Shown: positions 36,769-45,112 of the stretch, piece after piece | Layout: each line of letters begins with the position of its first letter | Numbering within the stretch: the first letter of the stretch is position 1 | Assembly: GCA_910584655.1 (NCBI GenBank) | Contig: CAJUBJ010000004.1 | Location: forward strand, 94,361-158,360 | Direction: 5' to 3' | Length of the DNA stretch: 64,000 bases | DNA from: an uncultured Bacilli bacterium | GTDB lineage: Bacteria > Bacillota_I > Bacilli_A > RF39 > UBA660 | The notes under the pieces: model-generated | What the model was told of the DNA's origin: nothing | Seen by the model: only the letters and a program-made list of their open reading frames with translations | The model's database searches: none | Made by a program: the position numbers and the translations under genes

Positions 36769-37086
36769 GATCAATTAGTTGATGATACAAAATATAATAA
36801 TAAAAAATTTATATATTTAAGTAATATAGGAAAAGTAGAATATATAAGTTATCCATCTAATGCTATATCATACGGAGCATCTATAACATTACTTAAAGTA
36901 GAATATGAATATAATTCATATAAATATACTTTAAAATATACAGATAGTTTGGGAGAACTTACATTTATTATAGATAAATTTGCTCCTTATCAAATATTAA
37001 ATGAAAACTTTGCAGTTAGCATTGGAAGTGAATACGCATTAAATACTTATACAAGTGGCTTTTCATTGAAAGTATATTATAACTAG
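36769..37086 (+). pseudogene. in-frame continuation of the LRR protein after an internal TAG
   Basis: Directly after TAG 36766-36768 the same frame remains open for 105 codons (DQLVDDTKYNNKKFIYLSNI ... SGFSLKVYYN) to a second TAG at 37084-37086. It contains no ATG and no RBS, so it is not an independent gene. The second TAG falls just before the RBS of the radical SAM gene, which is where the original gene end would be expected. It is either a point nonsense mutation or a readthrough product of 642 aa with the amber decoded. Confidence 0.75.
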
Positions 37087-37100
37087 AAAGAAGTGGCAAC

Positions 37101-38846
37101 ATGAATGAAACAAGATATATTCATTTATTATATGTACCAACAATGGCTTGCAATATGGGGTGTAAATATTGCTATTTAGAAGACAATACTATAGATGAAA
37201 AAACAGAACATAATGCATTAAATACTTTAGAATTTGCTATTAATAAATTCAAAGATTCTAATGTTATACCATTTAATATATCTTTACATGGTGGAGAAGT
37301 AACAACCCTTAGTAAAGAAGATTTTCACTCTCTTATAAACTTTATTAGTAATTATTATAAAGAAAATAAAGATATAATAACATCTGCTGGTTTTAAAGTA
37401 GGTAATCCTCATATAAAAACTAATATGTACAATTTAGATAAACATATTGATACTATAAAAGAGTTTAATGTTTCTATCTCTGGAAGTCTTGATTTACCAT
37501 TGTCATTACATAATGAATATCGTGTTACCAAAGGTAATAAAGAAACATTAACAAAAATATTAGCTAATATTAAACTACTAGAAAACATTCCCAATAAAAA
37601 GAAAGTATCAGCAACAATATTTAAAGAACATTTTAAACATCTTAATGAAATAATCGAAGATATTAAATACTTAAATAAAAATACTTGCTTAGATATGAAT
37701 GATTTCAACTTTATGATAGGATTTGATTATAATTCTAATGGAATGTTACATCACATATCTGAAGATGAACAAGTAGAACTTTATAAAAGAATGCATCAAG
37801 AATTTGATGGAACTGATTTAGATTATGGAGTAAATGGTCCATGGTTTGATGAATTCGGACCAGGCTACTGTCCTAATTGTGATAATTGTGGTGAAAAGTT
37901 TTTCCTACTTGAAAGAAATGGAGATATTTATTCTTGTGTACGTGGACAAAAAAACTCTGACTACTATTATGGAAATATATATAATGATAGTGTTAAAACT
38001 ATACTAGATAACGCTTATAAAAAAATATTTATAAATCATAATAAGCAACCATTAAATGAAGAATGTACAAAATGTGGTTATTTATATTTATGTAAAACAG
38101 GTTGTCCATTTGTAAAAAATAATTATAAGATAAATAAAAGTTATACTTGTAAATTACAACAAGAAATATATAAAAACCAAAACTATATAAAAGATGAATA
38201 CAATGATGAATTTGTTTATAAATATGTTTCAAAAATGAGAATTGAAGACCTTAAAAATTATATACCAGAACCAAAGAATAATGACTATCCTTTACTTAAA
38301 GAATTAATAAATAAAGATGAAAATTTAAAATATATTTATGATAGCGATAGCTTTATTCTAAGTATCGACGGTATTGAATACCCCCTAAAATCTCAAATAT
38401 TAAAAAATACAAGAAATATAGTGTATATAAATCCAACTAGTAAAATAAAAATATATATGAAGAAAAATCTTATATCAGAAGTATGTGATTATCCAGAAAA
38501 TAATTCAATATACATAATGATTCTTAGTGGAAATCTAGTAACATACGGTGATGAAGAAAGAACAAAACAAAGACACGTAGCAACACACCAAATTTATAAA
38601 GGTGTATTAGATAATACTACATCAGACAAAGAAAAATATTACTCATATGATATTTCTAATCTCATAAAAGAATACAAAAATGAATATTCTGATACAAATA
38701 CCAATAATATTTTCTTTACAACATCATCATTAAGAGACTATCATTATACTAAACAAAAAAATAATGCTTATTATCACATTCAATCAATAAATTTACCTTT
38801 TCAAAATATGGAATTTTATTATATAGACAAGGAGTTGAAAAAATGA
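37101..38846 (+). CDS. radical SAM/SPASM maturase-like enzyme
   Basis: 581 aa. The radical SAM cluster motif CNMGCKYCYL (CxxxCxxC) is near residue 17, and the GGE motif region ISLHGGEVTT near 65. A SPASM domain holds auxiliary-cluster cysteines CPNCDNC, IYSCVRG and CTKCGYLYLCKTGC (Cx2Cx5Cx3C), about residues 255-345. A ~200-residue C-terminal domain of unknown type follows. SPASM enzymes modify peptides or proteins (anSME, sactipeptide and related maturases). The stop overlaps the start of the 123-aa gene (ATGA), making that small protein the best candidate partner or substrate; this is inference. Confidence 0.9.
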   Translation: MNETRYIHLLYVPTMACNMGCKYCYLEDNTIDEKTEHNALNTLEFAINKFKDSNVIPFNISLHGGEVTTLSKEDFHSLINFISNYYKENKDIITSAGFKVGNPHIKTNMYNLDKHIDTIKEFNVSISGSLDLPLSLHNEYRVTKGNKETLTKILANIKLLENIPNKKKVSATIFKEHFKHLNEIIEDIKYLNKNTCLDMNDFNFMIGFDYNSNGMLHHISEDEQVELYKRMHQEFDGTDLDYGVNGPWFDEFGPGYCPNCDNCGEKFFLLERNGDIYSCVRGQKNSDYYYGNIYNDSVKTILDNAYKKIFINHNKQPLNEECTKCGYLYLCKTGCPFVKNNYKINKSYTCKLQQEIYKNQNYIKDEYNDEFVYKYVSKMRIEDLKNYIPEPKNNDYPLLKELINKDENLKYIYDSDSFILSIDGIEYPLKSQILKNTRNIVYINPTSKIKIYMKKNLISEVCDYPENNSIYIMILSGNLVTYGDEERTKQRHVATHQIYKGVLDNTTSDKEKYYSYDISNLIKEYKNEYSDTNTNNIFFTTSSLRDYHYTKQKNNAYYHIQSINLPFQNMEFYYIDKELKK

Positions 38847-39214
38847 TTCGCGATCCAGAAACATATGAAGAACTAATACGATATAAAAGATGTGTTGATC
38901 TAACTAAATATTATGAACTAACAGAAAGTCAAATAGAAAAAATTTACGATTTTTTAGAGAGCGACAAAGAAGGAAAAATAAAATCAACAGGTGACTATAT
39001 TACATTATATCCAAGCACTTTAAACTTTACAAATGAAGACGTTATTATAGCTAGATGTATTAACTCATCTATTGATGGAATTCTTATGACTAATACAATG
39101 TTAGAAATAATACCACACTATACACCTTCAAGTGGTGGAAGTAGTTATAGTGGTGGGTCTTCCTCTAATAATAACAACAATAACAATAATAACAACAATA
39201 ACAATAATAGATAG
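38843..39214 (+). CDS. small protein with Gly/Ser and poly-Asn tail, candidate radical SAM partner
   Basis: 123 aa. The N-terminal ~95 residues are a compact mixed domain (MIRDPETYEELIRYKRCVDL; ESDKEGKIKSTGDYITLYPS; IARCINSSIDGILMTNTMLE). The tail reads SSGGSSYSGGSSS followed by 14 consecutive Asn and Arg. A folded leader-like part with a repetitive, flexible C-terminus, translationally coupled to a SPASM enzyme, is the layout of several RiPP precursor pairs, but the tail lacks the Cys/Thr/Lys residues usually modified. The tail could equally be a spacer. RBS AAGGAG lies within the enzyme gene. Confidence 0.75.
   Translation: MIRDPETYEELIRYKRCVDLTKYYELTESQIEKIYDFLESDKEGKIKSTGDYITLYPSTLNFTNEDVIIARCINSSIDGILMTNTMLEIIPHYTPSSGGSSYSGGSSSNNNNNNNNNNNNNNR
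39167..39208 (+). repeat. AAY trinucleotide tract (14 Asn codons)
   Basis: Fourteen AAT/AAC codons in a row in the tail of the 123-aa protein. AAT and AAC are mixed, so this is a protein-level run more than a pure microsatellite, though length changes by slippage are likely. Confidence 0.85.
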
Positions 39215-39224
39215 GATGTAATAT

Positions 39225-40238
39225 ATGTCATTAATTTCTGAAACTTTTCATAAAGAAAAACTAAAAAAATATAATGTAAATATAAAAACAAAATTTATAG
39301 TAGGAAGTAAAATTTTAGAAAAAAATTCAAATGATAACGTTAATAATGATATAAAACAAGGAATCATATGCCAGAAGGAATACTTTATAAATAATAAACT
39401 TAGTCATACTGAAAATAACTTTGATACAAGAATAGAATATACATATATATCAAATAATGAAGTAAATAAAGAATATAAATGTCCTAATTGTGGCATGACT
39501 TCAAAGTTAGAATATTTCATTGATGGTTGCCCTTATTGTGGTACATATTATAATATTGATTATACTGAAAAAGAACTAGGAAGTAAGCACCATTATGATA
39601 GAGTTTTAAGAAATAAAACTTACAGAATTGTAACAGGAATAATAGATATAATTATTAGCTTATTATTATCATATTTATTTATTAAAAATACTTCTAGAAC
39701 ATTTAATAATTATGATATTTCAAAAATATTTATTTATGGTACTATTTTATCTTTAATACTTTATTATTTGTTCTATACGCTTGATGCATATGTTATTCTA
39801 ACCACAATAAAAAAATATAAAGATAAACAAAATCAAAAACAAATAGATTTTTGGAATAGAACTAAAATAGATAAAAAAACATTTTATAATAGCTTAAATT
39901 ATGAAATAAGAAAAAGATATTATTCTGATTTAAACACTATTGATTACGATATATTAGACTATCTTGAATTTGAAGAATATACTAAAAATGATATATTTTA
40001 TGTAAAAGTAAAAGTAGATATAAGAAAAGTTATAATAGAAAATAATAAAATAAAGTCAAAATATGCTGAAGAAGTATTTATTTTAAAAAGAAATAATAAT
40101 GAAACTTTAAATTTAAAAAAGGGTGCAAATATTATAAAATGCCATAACTGTGGAGCATCTATTGATGCAACAAAAGGCGAATGTGAATATTGCAATACAA
40201 AAATAAATTATTTACAAGAGTGGATATTAGAAAAGTAA
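39225..40238 (+). CDS. zinc-ribbon membrane protein with two outer zinc motifs
   Basis: 337 aa. A zinc ribbon near residues 86-106 (CPNCG...CPYCGTYYNID), two TM helices (IIDIIISLLLSYLFI; FIYGTILSLILYYLFY), a cytoplasmic-type domain (DYLEFEEYTKNDIFYVKVKV) and a second zinc ribbon at the C-terminus (CHNCGASIDATKGECEYCNT). The layout resembles bacterial TIM44-like/zinc-ribbon proteins of Firmicutes; the exact family is uncertain. It is the third gene of the radical SAM operon (10-base gap), so it may help position or process the 123-aa protein at the membrane. Confidence 0.75.
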   Translation: MSLISETFHKEKLKKYNVNIKTKFIVGSKILEKNSNDNVNNDIKQGIICQKEYFINNKLSHTENNFDTRIEYTYISNNEVNKEYKCPNCGMTSKLEYFIDGCPYCGTYYNIDYTEKELGSKHHYDRVLRNKTYRIVTGIIDIIISLLLSYLFIKNTSRTFNNYDISKIFIYGTILSLILYYLFYTLDAYVILTTIKKYKDKQNQKQIDFWNRTKIDKKTFYNSLNYEIRKRYYSDLNTIDYDILDYLEFEEYTKNDIFYVKVKVDIRKVIIENNKIKSKYAEEVFILKRNNNETLNLKKGANIIKCHNCGASIDATKGECEYCNTKINYLQEWILEK

Positions 40239-40243
40239 AACAT

Positions 40244-40269
40244 AAGAAGATAATTTCTTCTTTTTTTTT
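40244..40269 (+). terminator. intrinsic terminator of the radical SAM/SPASM operon
   Basis: AAGAAGA / TCTTCTT stem, then a long T-run. Confidence 0.8.
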
Positions 40270-40370
40270 ACAATTAAAAGAAAATATATTGATAAAAATT
40301 ACCAGCCCAATAAACAAACAATTGTTTGATTAAAATTTCTTTTTGTAGTAAAATAATCTTGGTGATTTAA

Positions 40371-41579
40371 ATGGAGTTGCAAGAGAAACTTAAGATATTA
40401 GCAGACAGTGCCAAGTATGATGCATCATGCTCATCAAGTGGTAGTAAAAGAGCAAGTAATAGTGGACTAGGAAATACAGCAGTTTCAGGAATATGTCATT
40501 CATTTGCTTCTGACGGAAGATGTATATCTTTATTAAAGATTCTTCTTACAAATTGCTGCATATTTGATTGTAAATATTGCTTAAATAGAAAAAGTAATGA
40601 TGTAAAAAGAGCTATATTTACTCCTGAAGAAATATGTACCATTACAATAAACTTTTATAGAAGAAATTATATAGAAGGATTATTCCTAAGTTCAGGAATT
40701 ATTAAAAGTCCAGATTATACTATGGAACTTATGATTAAAACAATTTCTTTATTACGCCATAAATATCATTTTAATGGATATATTCACGCAAAGGCTATAC
40801 CTGGTGCAAGTCAGAAACTCTTAAAAGAATTAGGTTCATTAGTAGATCGTCTTAGTGCTAATATTGAACTCCCTACAGAAAACGGTTTAAAATTATTAGC
40901 TCCAAATAAAGAGAGTAGAAATGTATCGCAAATTATGGACTATGTTAAAAGTAATCAAAGTAAAAAGTATGTTCCAGCAGGACAAAGTACTCAAATGATT
41001 ATAGGTGCAACAAAAGAAACAGATTTACAAATAATGAATAAAAGTTCAGACTTATACGAAAAATATAGATTAAAAAGAGTATTTTACTCGGCATATGTTC
41101 CAGTTAATACAGATACATTACTTCCAAGTTTAAAACATCCACCTTTAGTTAGAGAAAATAGAATTTATCAAGCAGATTGGCTTCTTCGCTACTACAATTT
41201 TAAAGTTACAGACCTTTTAGATGAAACAAATCCAAACTTTAATATTTTGTTAGATCATAAAGCTGATTGGGCGCTAAGACATATAGAAGAATTTCCTAAA
41301 GAAATAAATACATGTTCATATTATGATTTATTAAAAATTCCTGGAATTGGAGTAAAAAGTGCCAAAAGAATTATTACATCAAGAAAAAAATTTACTATCC
41401 ATTTAGAAGATTTAAAAAGAATGGGAGTAGTTCTAAAACGTGCTAAGTATTTCATCTTATGTAATGGTAAATATATAACAAACAAGGATTATTTTAACAA
41501 AAACTTCATAGAAAAGAATATCGTGTTAGAGGAAAAAAATCTTCTTCAATCTAATACAGATCAATTGAGGTTATTTTAA
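40371..41579 (+). CDS. putative DNA modification/repair radical SAM protein
   Basis: 402 aa. N-terminal family signature (LADSAKYDASCSSSGSKR; GICHSFASDGRCISLLKILL), radical SAM cluster CCIFDCKYCLNRK, then IHAKAIPGASQKLLKELGSL and SANIELPTENGLKLLAPNKE. A C-terminal helix-hairpin-helix (LLKIPGIGVKSAKRIITSRK) suggests DNA binding. It matches the family annotated as 'putative DNA modification/repair radical SAM protein', known to pair with a DUF4130 partner, which is the next gene (TAATG overlap). A role in DNA base repair or modification is inferred from the family; the reaction is unknown. Confidence 0.92.
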   Translation: MELQEKLKILADSAKYDASCSSSGSKRASNSGLGNTAVSGICHSFASDGRCISLLKILLTNCCIFDCKYCLNRKSNDVKRAIFTPEEICTITINFYRRNYIEGLFLSSGIIKSPDYTMELMIKTISLLRHKYHFNGYIHAKAIPGASQKLLKELGSLVDRLSANIELPTENGLKLLAPNKESRNVSQIMDYVKSNQSKKYVPAGQSTQMIIGATKETDLQIMNKSSDLYEKYRLKRVFYSAYVPVNTDTLLPSLKHPPLVRENRIYQADWLLRYYNFKVTDLLDETNPNFNILLDHKADWALRHIEEFPKEINTCSYYDLLKIPGIGVKSAKRIITSRKKFTIHLEDLKRMGVVLKRAKYFILCNGKYITNKDYFNKNFIEKNIVLEEKNLLQSNTDQLRLF

Positions 41580-42325
41580 TGAAAAATGTATATATATATG
41601 ATGGCGACTTTCTTTCTCTTTTAAATACCATTACATATCTTTTAAAAAATAATCTAAAACCAGAAAATATAAAGAAATATAATTATAATCCTACACTATT
41701 TGAAAATATAATAAACTTATCAATTAATTTAAATGAAGAAATTATAGAAAAAGCAATAACACATTTTGGGACAATGATAGTAAGCAGAATGTATTATGTA
41801 TTTTTATCTGAAGAAGAAAATAAAGAATTAATCATATATTATTTTTTTCGTAATGCCCTAAAATATTCTAATAAAGTTTTATATTATCGTAATTTAAAAT
41901 GTGTAAGCGAAGTCTGGCGTATTTCCAATTATGTAATACATGAGACACACAAACTAAAAGGATTTTTAAGATTTAAAGAACTAGAAAAAAATGTTTTATA
42001 TGCAGAAATGGAACCAACTAATGATATTCTTTTTTTAATATCATGCCATTTTAAAAAAAGATTAAATAACGAGTTTTGGATTATAAAAGATAATAAAAGA
42101 AAAATCTTTAGTATATATGATAAAAAAGAATTCATAATTGTAAGAGAAGAGGAGTTCGAAATGACAATAGATAAAGAAAGTTCTAATGAAAAAGAAATCG
42201 AAAAATTGTGGAAAATATTCTATAAAACTATAGGAATCAAAGAAAGAAAAAATGATAGATGTCGACAAAACTTTATGCCTAAGAAGTATTGGAAATATAT
42301 TACAGAAGTGAGGGAAGAATTATGA
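41579..42325 (+). CDS. DUF4130 / 'probable DNA metabolism protein', radical SAM partner
   Basis: 248 aa. Family features: YIYDGDFLSLLNTITYLL at the N-terminus, FFRNALKYSNKVLYYRNLKC and the block VIHETHKLKGFLRFKELEKN, which is the most conserved DUF4130 motif. The C-terminus is MPKKYWKYITEVREEL. DUF4130 proteins resemble uracil-DNA-glycosylase neighbours and nearly always sit next to the radical SAM gene before it. Start overlaps the upstream stop by one base, and its own TGA overlaps the chaperonin start (ATGA), so three genes are coupled. Confidence 0.9.
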   Translation: MKNVYIYDGDFLSLLNTITYLLKNNLKPENIKKYNYNPTLFENIINLSINLNEEIIEKAITHFGTMIVSRMYYVFLSEEENKELIIYYFFRNALKYSNKVLYYRNLKCVSEVWRISNYVIHETHKLKGFLRFKELEKNVLYAEMEPTNDILFLISCHFKKRLNNEFWIIKDNKRKIFSIYDKKEFIIVREEEFEMTIDKESSNEKEIEKLWKIFYKTIGIKERKNDRCRQNFMPKKYWKYITEVREEL

Positions 42326-43875
42326 AAAAAATAGTAAGTGGTAAAGAATTACAAGATAAAATACTTGAAAGTATTAATATTCTATGTGGTACAGTAAAAA
42401 AAACTTTAGGTCCTAAAGGTAATAATGTATTAATTGATCATTCGAACTACTCCCCATTTATAACAAACGATGGTGTAACAATTGCTCAAAATATAGAGAG
42501 TGAAGATGAAACAATCGGCACAATTTTAGAAATAATAAAAGAAGCATCTATTAAAACAAATGAAGAAGTTGGAGATGGCACTACTACAACTTTAGTTCTT
42601 TTAGAAAGTATCTATAAGCAAAGTATAAACTTTATAGAAAAAGGTGAAAGTCCTATTATATTAAAAAAAGAATTAAACAAAACTTTAGAAAAAATTTTAG
42701 AAAAATTAAATAAACAAAAAAGAAAAGCCAGCAAAAATGATTTAAAAAATATTGCATGTGTTTCAGCAGGTGACGAAACTCTAGGAAATATAGCGTATCA
42801 AGCAATGGAAAAAATAAAGCAAAAGGAAGGAATAGTAATAAAAGAAGTACTTGATAATAAAACTTCTATTTCTTACTTAAAAGGATATAATTGTGAAACA
42901 ACTCTTGCTTCTCCTTATCTTTTAAGTGATACTAAATTAGTAAATTATAAAGATGTATATATATTACTTCTAAATACCGTTCTTACAAGTCTAGAAAGCA
43001 TAAGCTTCCTTCTAAATGATATTTTAAATAATAAAAAACCATTAGTAATCATTGCTAATAATTATATAGAAAATGTTGTTGAGGAAATTGTATCCCTAGT
43101 ACTTATAGAAAAAATTCCTATTTATTTACTAAAAATAGAAGAGTATGGTATGCATACATATGATATTATGAAAGATATATCATGCATTACAAATGCAAAA
43201 ATAATAGAAAATGAAAATTATATCACTAGTAATGATGTAGGTATCGCCCAAAATATTCAAATAACAAAAGAAAACATTAACATTAATTTTAAAGTGTCGT
43301 CCAAAAGTAATTGTTACTTAAAAAAATTAAAAAAAGAAAGTAAAGAAATTGATAGTGATTTAGAATCAAATTTTTATGAAAAAAGAATAACAATGTTTTA
43401 TAAAGGAACAGCCGAAATAAAATTAGGAGCTCCCACTAAAACAGAATGGCTAGAAAAAAGAATGCACTTAGAAGATGCAATATGTGCATTATCGGTTTCT
43501 AATAAAGGAATTTTACCAGGTGCTGGAATAAGTCTATTACAAGTTTCAAGTGAAATAGAATCCATTACATCAGCAGATAAAATATGGGCCTCAGCACTAA
43601 AAAAGCCATTTGAACAAATTTTAGAAAATTCTGGGCTTAATTATTTAGAAATAGAAAAACAAGTAGAAAAGAAAAATTATAATAGTATCTATAATATATC
43701 AACTGAGAGATGGGAAGAAATAAATCAGACTAATGTTGTTGATCCATTTTTAGTAATAGAACATTCCCTAATAAATGCAACATCAATAGCTGGTATGCTA
43801 CTTACTACAACAAGCCTTATTATTAATGAACATAAAAATAATTTAAATAAAGAAGACGAATATAATAACTGGTAA
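42322..43875 (+). CDS. divergent GroEL-like chaperonin (second type, no GroES nearby)
   Basis: 517 aa from ATG 42322 (RBS GAGGGA; the longer frame to 42289 lacks one). Chaperonin ATP-site motifs are kept: TVKKTLGPKGNNVLID, ITNDGVTIAQNIE, EVGDGTTTTLVLLE, the catalytic Asp in MHLEDAICALS and ILPGAGISLL. It diverges from housekeeping GroEL in the apical domain, and the C-terminus lacks the Gly-Gly-Met tail, ending NKEDEYNNW. No groES is in the window. Coupled by ATGA to the DUF4130 gene, suggesting a dedicated chaperone for that radical SAM pair or loss of the general role; this is inference. Confidence 0.88.
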   Translation: MKKIVSGKELQDKILESINILCGTVKKTLGPKGNNVLIDHSNYSPFITNDGVTIAQNIESEDETIGTILEIIKEASIKTNEEVGDGTTTTLVLLESIYKQSINFIEKGESPIILKKELNKTLEKILEKLNKQKRKASKNDLKNIACVSAGDETLGNIAYQAMEKIKQKEGIVIKEVLDNKTSISYLKGYNCETTLASPYLLSDTKLVNYKDVYILLLNTVLTSLESISFLLNDILNNKKPLVIIANNYIENVVEEIVSLVLIEKIPIYLLKIEEYGMHTYDIMKDISCITNAKIIENENYITSNDVGIAQNIQITKENININFKVSSKSNCYLKKLKKESKEIDSDLESNFYEKRITMFYKGTAEIKLGAPTKTEWLEKRMHLEDAICALSVSNKGILPGAGISLLQVSSEIESITSADKIWASALKKPFEQILENSGLNYLEIEKQVEKKNYNSIYNISTERWEEINQTNVVDPFLVIEHSLINATSIAGMLLTTTSLIINEHKNNLNKEDEYNNW

Positions 43876-43880
43876 TAAAA

Positions 43881-43910
43881 TAAGTCCCCTTTTATATTAA
43901 AGGGGACTTA
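43881..43910. terminator. hairpin terminator after the chaperonin gene
   Basis: TAAGTCCCCTTT / AAAGGGGACTTA, the strongest GC stem nearby. The T-rich flank is better on the minus strand, so it may act in both directions. Confidence 0.75.
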
Positions 43911-43919
43911 TGCATTTTA

Positions 43920-43956
43920 AAAATAAAAACTTACAAATTCTTAAATTTGTAAGTTA
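43920..43956 (-). terminator. terminator of tRNA-Gly transcript
   Basis: On the minus strand AACTTACAAATT / AATTTGTAAGTT followed by TTTATTTTT, just downstream of the tRNA. Confidence 0.75.
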
Positions 43957-43964
43957 TTCTTAAA

Positions 43965-44038
43965 TGGAGCGGGTGATGGGAATCGAACCCACGTTATCAG
44001 CTTGGAAGGCTGAAGCTCTACCATTAAACTACACCCGC
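43965..44038 (-). tRNA. tRNA-Gly (anticodon UCC), CCA encoded
   Basis: Minus-strand cloverleaf: acceptor GCGGGTG / CACCCGC, D-arm AGTTTAATGGTAGAGCT, anticodon stem TCAGC-CTTCCAA-GCTGA with anticodon TCC, T-arm GTGGGTTCGATTCCCAT. Discriminator T, then a genomically encoded CCA (43965-43967). 74 nt with CCA, no intron. Confidence 0.96.
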
Positions 44039-44058
44039 AAAACCAGTAGGCACTATTA

Positions 44059-44086
44059 ATTATATCAGCTTTTTTATAAATTGCAA
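44059..44086 (-). promoter_or_regulatory. promoter of tRNA-Gly
   Basis: TTGCAA, 16-bp spacer, TATAAT on the minus strand, 21 bases upstream of the mature 5' end. The rest of 44087-44291 shows no ORF. Confidence 0.7.
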
Positions 44087-44291
44087 GTACTTTTATATAA
44101 TTTTTTTATAATTTTTTAATTTATAACACATTTTATGGAGATATTACTCTAAAAACATCATATACTTCATAATAAAGTATATTCATTATTAATATAAATG
44201 TTTCCTTTTTATTATAAAACTATCATTGAACATAGACAATTATTTAAATAATATATGCTATAATAAAAATAAGAAACTTAAGGAGATTTAA

Positions 44292-45029
44292 ATGATAGAT
44301 AAATACGACAAAAACAGAGAAGCAATAATAAATCAATTAAAAATATTATGGAACTATATGGTTCTTAATCAAACTATAACACCAAGCGACATCATTATCG
44401 GTTGTGGTTGTGCTAATCTTGATATACCTATTAAATGTGCAGAACTATATAAAGAAGGATATGCTCCTAAAATACTATTTGCAGGTGGCTATGGAAAAAT
44501 AACTAAAGATGAATTTTCAAAAACAGAAGCAGAAATATATAAAGAAATAGCCATCCAAAATGGTGTAAAAGAAGAAGACATAATCTTAGAAAATAAATCT
44601 ACAAATACAGGAGATAATTTTAGATTTGCGTTAAAAATAATAAATAAAAAAAATATTAAAGCAGACAAAGTATTAATTGTTCATAAAAAACTTAACGAAA
44701 GAAGAACTTTTTCATCCGCTAAGTCAATTTTACTGGATAAAGATATAACTATAACGTCACCTGATATGACTTTTGATGATTTTATTAATTTTCTAGATAA
44801 CAACGAAGAAAAAAGAGAAAATATCATATCTGTCCTAATAGGAGACATTCAAAGAATAGCAATATATCCACAATTTGGTTGGCAAATAGAAAATGAAATT
44901 CCAGATAAAGTAATTGATGCATATAACTATTTAAAGAACATTGGATATAATAAATATATTATTCCAAAAGACACAATAGAAAAATTATTAAAAGATAATG
45001 GTAAGAAAATTAATGAAAAAACAATATAA
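44292..45029 (+). CDS. YdcF/ElyC-type DUF218 family protein
   Basis: 245 aa. DUF218 motifs: IIGCGCANLDIPIKCAELYK, KILFAGGYGKITKDEFSKTE, ILENKSTNTGDNFRFALKII and KVLIVHKKLNERRTFSSAKS. There is no TM, so it is like cytoplasmic YdcF rather than membrane ElyC/SanA. YdcF of E. coli binds SAM; the cellular role is unknown. RBS AAGGAGAT; a TATAAT at 44259-44264 may be its -10 box. Appears monocistronic. Confidence 0.85.
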   Translation: MIDKYDKNREAIINQLKILWNYMVLNQTITPSDIIIGCGCANLDIPIKCAELYKEGYAPKILFAGGYGKITKDEFSKTEAEIYKEIAIQNGVKEEDIILENKSTNTGDNFRFALKIINKKNIKADKVLIVHKKLNERRTFSSAKSILLDKDITITSPDMTFDDFINFLDNNEEKRENIISVLIGDIQRIAIYPQFGWQIENEIPDKVIDAYNYLKNIGYNKYIIPKDTIEKLLKDNGKKINEKTI

Positions 45030-45112
45030 TTTAATTAATAATATTCTAAAATATTATTAGAATATTAACCAATATTATGTTATGATAAAAGAAGAATAAG
45101 AGGTAATAAAAT

